Made by a program: the position numbers and the translations under genes | Shown here: one piece after another, positions 5,479 to 8,615 of the stretch | Layout of the letters: each line of letters begins with the position of its first letter | Numbering within the stretch: the stretch's first letter is position 1 | DNA from: Spirochaeta sp. | GTDB lineage: Bacteria; Spirochaetota; Spirochaetia; DSM-27196; Alkalispirochaetaceae | Direction of reading: 5' to 3' | Length of the DNA: 8,615 nucleotides | Assembly (NCBI GenBank): GCA_007117185.1 | Contig: SKHA01000362.1 | Coordinates: forward strand, 1 to 8,615 | The notes under the pieces: generated by a model | Database searches by the model: none | The model's input: only the letters and a program-made list of their open reading frames with translations | What the model was told of the DNA's origin: nothing

Positions 5479-5527
5479 CCGGAATGCTGTTTGTCCTGGA
5501 GCAGGCGAAAGCATTCCGGCTTTTTTT
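5479..5527 (+). terminator. Intra-operon terminator/attenuator between DctP and DctQ
   Basis: CCGGAATGC (5479-5487) pairs with GCATTCCGG (5511-5519) in a perfect 9-bp stem. The 23-nt loop contains a small CCTG/CAGG helix. C and seven Ts follow (5520-5527). The T-tract runs straight into the GGAGG of the next gene. It is likely a partial terminator that lets the binding protein be made in excess over the permease, and it also protects the 3' end of the upstream mRNA. Confidence 0.8.
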
Positions 5528-5532
5528 GGAGG
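5528..5532 (+). promoter_or_regulatory. Ribosome binding site of the DctQ-type gene
   Basis: GGAGG lies 8 nt before the ATG at 5541 and immediately after the terminator T-tract. It supports 5541 as the start, rather than any upstream in-frame ATG inside the binding-protein gene. Confidence 0.75.
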
Positions 5533-5540
5533 ATCAAGAG

Positions 5541-6041
5541 ATGGAAACCCCCTTTACCCGTGGGATGAAAGAAAAGCTGCTCCTGCTGGAAAGCACGGTG
5601 CTGGTCGTCCTGGCAGTGAGCGCGACAGTGATCATGTTTGGGAATGCAAGTTCCCGGTACCTCTTCCGGACTTCATTCTCATGGGCAGATGAGCTTATCC
5701 GTCTCATCTTCGTCTGGTCCATGTTTATTGCGATTACAACCGCATTCATTCGCAACCAGCACATCAGTTTTTCCGCACTGGCCCACTTGAACGATACCAC
5801 CCGAGTCATCACCGACGTCCTCTATGACGGAATCCTCATCCTGGTGGGGGCTATCGTTGCGTACCACGGGTGGCGCTACATGAATCTGACCGGCAGGGTA
5901 CGCCTGCCCGGTACGGAACTTCCTACGGGACTGCTGCTCCTGCCAGGTGTGGTTTCCGGGGCTGTCTGGGCGCTCCTGGGAGGGGCCCGAATCGTAACAC
6001 GCCTGCTTTCGATGCCACAGATGAAGAGAGGAAAAAACTGA
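5541..6041 (+). CDS. TRAP transporter small permease subunit, DctQ family
   Basis: A 166-aa inner-membrane protein with four predicted helices at about 13-35, 51-70, 91-110 and 128-148, the standard DctQ layout. The FSWADELIRLIFVW block (46-59) after helix 1 matches the conserved S-W-x-(D/E)-E motif of the family, and RNQHISFSAL (71-80) matches the R-x-x-x-H-I segment. DctQ is the small subunit that pairs with DctM in sodium-driven import of organic anions. The start was placed at 5541 because of the GGAGG 8 nt upstream. The frame is open further upstream, but only within the binding-protein gene. The stop codon overlaps the DctM start by one base (TGATG), so the two are probably translationally coupled. 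Confidence 0.92.
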   Translation: METPFTRGMKEKLLLLESTVLVVLAVSATVIMFGNASSRYLFRTSFSWADELIRLIFVWSMFIAITTAFIRNQHISFSALAHLNDTTRVITDVLYDGILILVGAIVAYHGWRYMNLTGRVRLPGTELPTGLLLLPGVVSGAVWALLGGARIVTRLLSMPQMKRGKN

Positions 6042-7315
6042 TGGGTACCCTTCTCACGTATTTGGCCCTGTTCGGCGGGTTCTTTGCCTTTGGCGTCCCC
6101 ATCGTCCTTTCCCTGTCTGTAGCGGCAGTCCTGATGCTCATGATCAACGGCCTGGATCTTCAGATCTTTGCCAATGTTTTTGTTCGCTCAATGGACAACT
6201 TCAGCCTTACCGCAATGTTCTTCTTTATCCTTGCCGGTGAAATAATGAACGGCGGCGGTATGACCCGGCGAATCGTCGCCGCAGTATCTCGTCTGGTTCG
6301 TGGTGTGCCCGGCGGACTGGCGATCATCGCCGTCATTTCCTGCGCGCTGTTTGCGGCCATAAACGGATCAGCGATCGCCACAGCCATTGCCATCGGCGCC
6401 ATTCTCTACCCGGCGATGGTACGACAGGGCTACGGAAAGGCGTTCTCCGCGGCGGTCATAGCTGCCGGAGGAATCATAGGACCGATTATTCCCCCGTCTA
6501 TACCGATGATCATCTACGGAGCCACAACAGGAGACTCCATCGCCGCCCTTTTCGCCGGTGGTATCATCCTGGGCATCCTCATTGCCGCCGCCGAAGTGGT
6601 GGTGGTCTACCTCATATCACGAAAAAGGGGATACGGGGTCAACGTGGAAGAGATAGACTTCGGTAAGACCAAGGGCGTTGTGTGGGCTCTTGTCTTCCCG
6701 GTCTTTATCTTCGCGAGCATTGTAGGCGGCATCATGACCGCTACAGAGACAAGCGCGTTCGCCGTTGTATACGCCTGGGTGGTGGGAACGTTCATCTATC
6801 GGGAGTTCAAGTTTCGCGACTTCGCCGCAATGGTTCGTCGGGCAATGCTCGGCTCCGGCATGGTCATGGCCATCGTCGGCGCAGCATCGGCGGTTGCATG
6901 GGTACTGACCTACGAACGGGTACCGCAGGATGTCACCATCGCGATGGTCAACGGCCTCAACACGCCGACCCTGTTCATGGTCGCCTCCTTCGCGATACTG
7001 CTGATCGTGGGAATGATCATGGACCTCACACCGGCGATCCTGATTCTGACACCGATCTTCATGGGTCCGGTGCTGGCGTTTGGTGTGGATCCGATCTACT
7101 TCGGAGTATTTTTCTGCAGCGTCCTCAGCGCCGGGCTGATAACTCCACCGGTGGGCACCCTGATCTTCACGGGATGTTCCACCTGCGGGCGACCCCTGGG
7201 TGAAGTGGTTCGAGAGATGACACCGTTCATTGTAGCGGTGTACATCGTCCTGTTTGTGTCAGCACTTTTTCCCGAGATCATTACGTTTATACCGCGGCAG
7301 GTTTTTCGCCTGTAG
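6041..7315 (+). CDS. TRAP transporter large permease subunit, DctM family
   Basis: A 424-aa polytopic membrane protein of normal length for DctM, the ion-coupled transport subunit. Conserved segments are FAAINGSAIATAIAIG (104-119), GGIIGPIIPPSIPMIIYG (143-160), GGIMTATETSAF (229-240), GMIMDLTPAILILTPI (324-339) and SAGLITPPVG (363-372). The paired G-x-(I/L)-x-P-P-(S/V) hairpin motifs in both halves are typical of the family's inverted-repeat elevator fold. Start 6041 overlaps the DctQ stop by one base and has AGAGG at 6027-6031; an upstream open frame from 5870 lies within DctQ and is not used. It completes the import system, with three genes in the canonical P-Q-M order. Confidence 0.94.
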   Translation: MGTLLTYLALFGGFFAFGVPIVLSLSVAAVLMLMINGLDLQIFANVFVRSMDNFSLTAMFFFILAGEIMNGGGMTRRIVAAVSRLVRGVPGGLAIIAVISCALFAAINGSAIATAIAIGAILYPAMVRQGYGKAFSAAVIAAGGIIGPIIPPSIPMIIYGATTGDSIAALFAGGIILGILIAAAEVVVVYLISRKRGYGVNVEEIDFGKTKGVVWALVFPVFIFASIVGGIMTATETSAFAVVYAWVVGTFIYREFKFRDFAAMVRRAMLGSGMVMAIVGAASAVAWVLTYERVPQDVTIAMVNGLNTPTLFMVASFAILLIVGMIMDLTPAILILTPIFMGPVLAFGVDPIYFGVFFCSVLSAGLITPPVGTLIFTGCSTCGRPLGEVVREMTPFIVAVYIVLFVSALFPEIITFIPRQVFRL

Positions 7316-7335
7316 CGTCTCGTCATGCCGCCGTG

Positions 7336-7368
7336 CGGGAGCCTGCCGTGACTATCAGGCCGCTCCCG
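7336..7368 (+). terminator. Possible hairpin after the TRAP operon, without T-tract
   Basis: CGGGAGC (7336-7342) pairs with GCTCCCG (7362-7368), and inner CCTG/CAGG bases could extend the stem. No run of Ts follows, so intrinsic termination is uncertain. It may only stabilise the mRNA end. A second GCTCCC copy at about 7377-7382 could form an alternative pairing. Confidence 0.3.
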
Positions 7369-7419
7369 ATCGGCCCGCTCCCTTGACGCTGCCGTGGCGA
7401 AAGCCGAAGATGGGCGATC

Positions 7420-7668
7420 ATGGCAAAAAAATCGAAGGCTTCGTCAAAGCGCTTGATCGGTGGAGTTCTTGCCCTGGCAGGAATCGGAGTTGGTGCGTAC
7501 GGCGGCTACCGGCTGTGGGAGCTGAACCAGGGACTCAGGGGCGTTGGTGTGCGCCTGGCCAACCAGCTCGCCGGCCCGCTGCAGAGTCAGGAGATGGCCT
7601 GGGGCTTCGTTGTCGCAGGCGTCGCGCTGTTTTTGATTGGTGCGTTCCTGTACCTGGGAAAGAAGTAA
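7420..7668 (+). CDS. Small two-helix membrane protein, unknown function
   Basis: An 82-aa protein with a lysine-rich start (MAKKSKASSKR), a first hydrophobic helix at about 12-28, a central stretch of about 30 residues with a mixed amphipathic character (RLWELNQGLRGVGVRLANQLAG), and a second helix at about 60-78 ending in GKK. I do not recognise it confidently. The helix-loop-helix layout recalls small DUF3185-like membrane proteins, but that is a weak resemblance. No Shine-Dalgarno is visible. TTGACG at 7383-7388 with GAAGAT at 7406-7411 (17-bp spacing) would place transcription start close to the ATG, another possible leaderless start, though its -10 is poor. It sits between the transporter operon and the convergent SfsA gene, ending 11 bp before the latter's stop. 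No link to the catabolic locus is evident. Confidence 0.6.
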   Translation: MAKKSKASSKRLIGGVLALAGIGVGAYGGYRLWELNQGLRGVGVRLANQLAGPLQSQEMAWGFVVAGVALFLIGAFLYLGKK

Positions 7669-7679
7669 CCCTCACCCAA

Positions 7680-8615
7680 CTACTCCTGTGGTTCTCCTGG
7701 TTCCTGCCGCTCCTGCAGCACCAGGGCGTCGCGGTGGCGAAAGGTCAGCATCCGCTCCACAAAGCGGGGGTCCCGCCGGGGGTCTTCCGGTGAGTGGAAG
7801 AGATGACTCGGGCAGGAGCAGTCGCTGGAGCCAAACCCGGGCACAGGCTCACCGTATACCTCCCGCAGGGATGAAGCCACCGCACACTCCATCCGACGCG
7901 CCGAATAGATCGGGTAGACCGACGCCCAGTCCGCCCCGGCGCGAAGGTAGTCCACGTGCCAGCGCATCTGCTTGCGCCGCCTGAGGTGCCGCGCTGTCCT
8001 GCTGCGTAACGTGCCCATCGCCGATCCCACGTACAGATAATGCCCCGCTTCAAAGTGCACGTCCCCATAGGCGCCGACGCCAACAGTCCTATTCTCATCC
8101 AGCCGCAGATGAAGCACATACGAACCCCGGTTGGCGACGACAGCATCTACCGGGCGCATATCAACCGGAACCGAGGGATTCACCACGTGGGTCCCGCCTG
8201 AACGGGTGGTCCGGGTGGCCACTGCGACCACCTCCACCCCCTGACGAGCCGCGTCTCTCAAGGCCAGCGCAAAGTCCGGGTCGGTATGAATGTCCGGGAT
8301 GAAGCGCTCCGCCGGTGGTCCCTGAATCACGAAGAGCACTATGCGCCGCCCCCCGGCGATCCCTGCCAGCTCGTTGACGTGCCGCGCCCCCCGGGTAGTA
8401 GCGGCGTCGGGGAACATCGCCACCCCGTGGGCAGCGAGGGTGCAGCTCTTCACCTCTACCACAACCTCACCATCCGGGGTCCGGGCCACGAAGTCGAAGC
8501 GGCTTCTGCCCCGGGTCACCTCGCCCCTGATCTCTGTGGCGCCGGGGATGAGGAACGGAAGGATGAGCTCCCGGGCAACGGTGTTTGCCCCCGCCGAAAC
8601 CAGGGGCACAACGAC
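7680..8615 (-). CDS. sfsA: SfsA-DUF123 fusion protein, partial at N-terminus
   Basis: The reverse frame is open to the right edge (311 codons plus stop); the N-terminal OB-fold part of SfsA lies outside. The first part is the SfsA nuclease-fold domain. It has VSAGANTVARELI just inside the edge, then a PD-(D/E)xK-like set: Asp in SRFDF (about 8493-8495), then Glu and Lys in VVEVKS (about 8448-8456). The second part (about 7790-8125) is a DUF123 / GIY-YIG-like domain with GSYVLHL, GHYLYVGSAMG, RHLRRRKQMRWHVDYL and PGFGSSDCSCPSHLF. SfsA was named for sugar-fermentation stimulation and is thought to bind nucleic acid; the DUF123 domain is also nuclease-like. The fusion suggests a nucleic-acid role rather than sugar metabolism. 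A GTG at 8607-8609 is only an internal codon. It is convergent with the upstream small gene. Confidence 0.88.
   Translation of the reverse strand, partial: VVVPLVSAGANTVARELILPFLIPGATEIRGEVTRGRSRFDFVARTPDGEVVVEVKSCTLAAHGVAMFPDAATTRGARHVNELAGIAGGRRIVLFVIQGPPAERFIPDIHTDPDFALALRDAARQGVEVVAVATRTTRSGGTHVVNPSVPVDMRPVDAVVANRGSYVLHLRLDENRTVGVGAYGDVHFEAGHYLYVGSAMGTLRSRTARHLRRRKQMRWHVDYLRAGADWASVYPIYSARRMECAVASSLREVYGEPVPGFGSSDCSCPSHLFHSPEDPRRDPRFVERMLTFRHRDALVLQERQEPGEPQE

Noticed and set aside
5331..5540. Upstream start for the DctQ gene inside DctP
   Set aside because: This part overlaps the DctP coding region out of frame and passes through the hairpin; 5541 has a GGAGG site and yields a standard-length DctQ.
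5870..6040. Upstream start for the DctM gene inside DctQ
   Set aside because: The extra 57 residues are a shadow of DctQ; 6041 gives the family's normal N-terminus and a coupled TGATG junction.
7254..7793. Plus-strand open frame of 179 codons across the DctM end and the small membrane protein gene
   Set aside because: It overlaps three better-supported genes, shifts composition along its length, and has no domain.

Overview
The window looks like part of a chromosome from a moderately GC-rich member of the Spirochaetaceae. The main hint is the TRAP binding protein, whose export signal ends in FAGGAREAG, a style I associate with free-living spirochaetes. No rRNA or tRNA is present to confirm this, so the assignment is an inference. 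There is no CRISPR array, IS element or phage gene.

Layout. (1) 1-628, minus strand: most of a LarA-like (lactate racemase domain) protein that runs off the left edge. (2) 629-730: a divergent promoter region carrying two copies of a TGTAGTATAAT-type element. (3) 731-2974, plus strand: a short FGGY-family kinase and a DapA/NanA-superfamily class I aldolase or lyase, closed by a strong Rho-independent terminator. (4) About 3068-3949: an RpiR-family regulator (HTH plus SIS sugar-phosphate domain) with its own probable promoter. (5) 3946-4331: a decayed Phd/ParE-type toxin-antitoxin pair, with the antitoxin lacking its N-terminus and the toxin frameshifted or cut short. (6) 4332-4444: a control region with a near-perfect 17-bp palindrome on the -10 box and a second copy of the element about 61 bp upstream. 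(7) 4445-7315: a complete tripartite TRAP transporter (DctP, DctQ, DctM), with a terminator-like hairpin between the binding protein and the membrane subunits. (8) 7420-7668: a small two-helix membrane protein of unknown function. (9) 7680-8615, minus strand: an SfsA-DUF123 fusion running off the right edge.

How it fits together. Genes 1-7 read as one catabolic locus for an organic hydroxy acid, probably a sugar acid. The TRAP system imports it, the LarA-like protein would racemise or epimerise the alpha-hydroxy acid, the FGGY kinase would phosphorylate it or a derivative, and the DapA-like enzyme would cleave a 2-keto(-3-deoxy) acid by Schiff-base chemistry. No dehydratase or dehydrogenase is visible; one may lie off the left edge. 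The element TGTAGTAT(A/T)A(T/C)T recurs at the divergent promoters and the TRAP promoter, and it resembles known RpiR/HexR-type operators, so the RpiR protein is the natural candidate regulator. The substrate cannot be read from the sequence.

The most notable observations are the shared operator, the probable leaderless starts (a -10 box 6-8 nt before ATG with no Shine-Dalgarno) of the LarA-like and kinase genes, the unusual enzyme combination, the FGGY kinase lacking the usual substrate-site motif, and the toxin-antitoxin remnant lodged between regulator and transporter.
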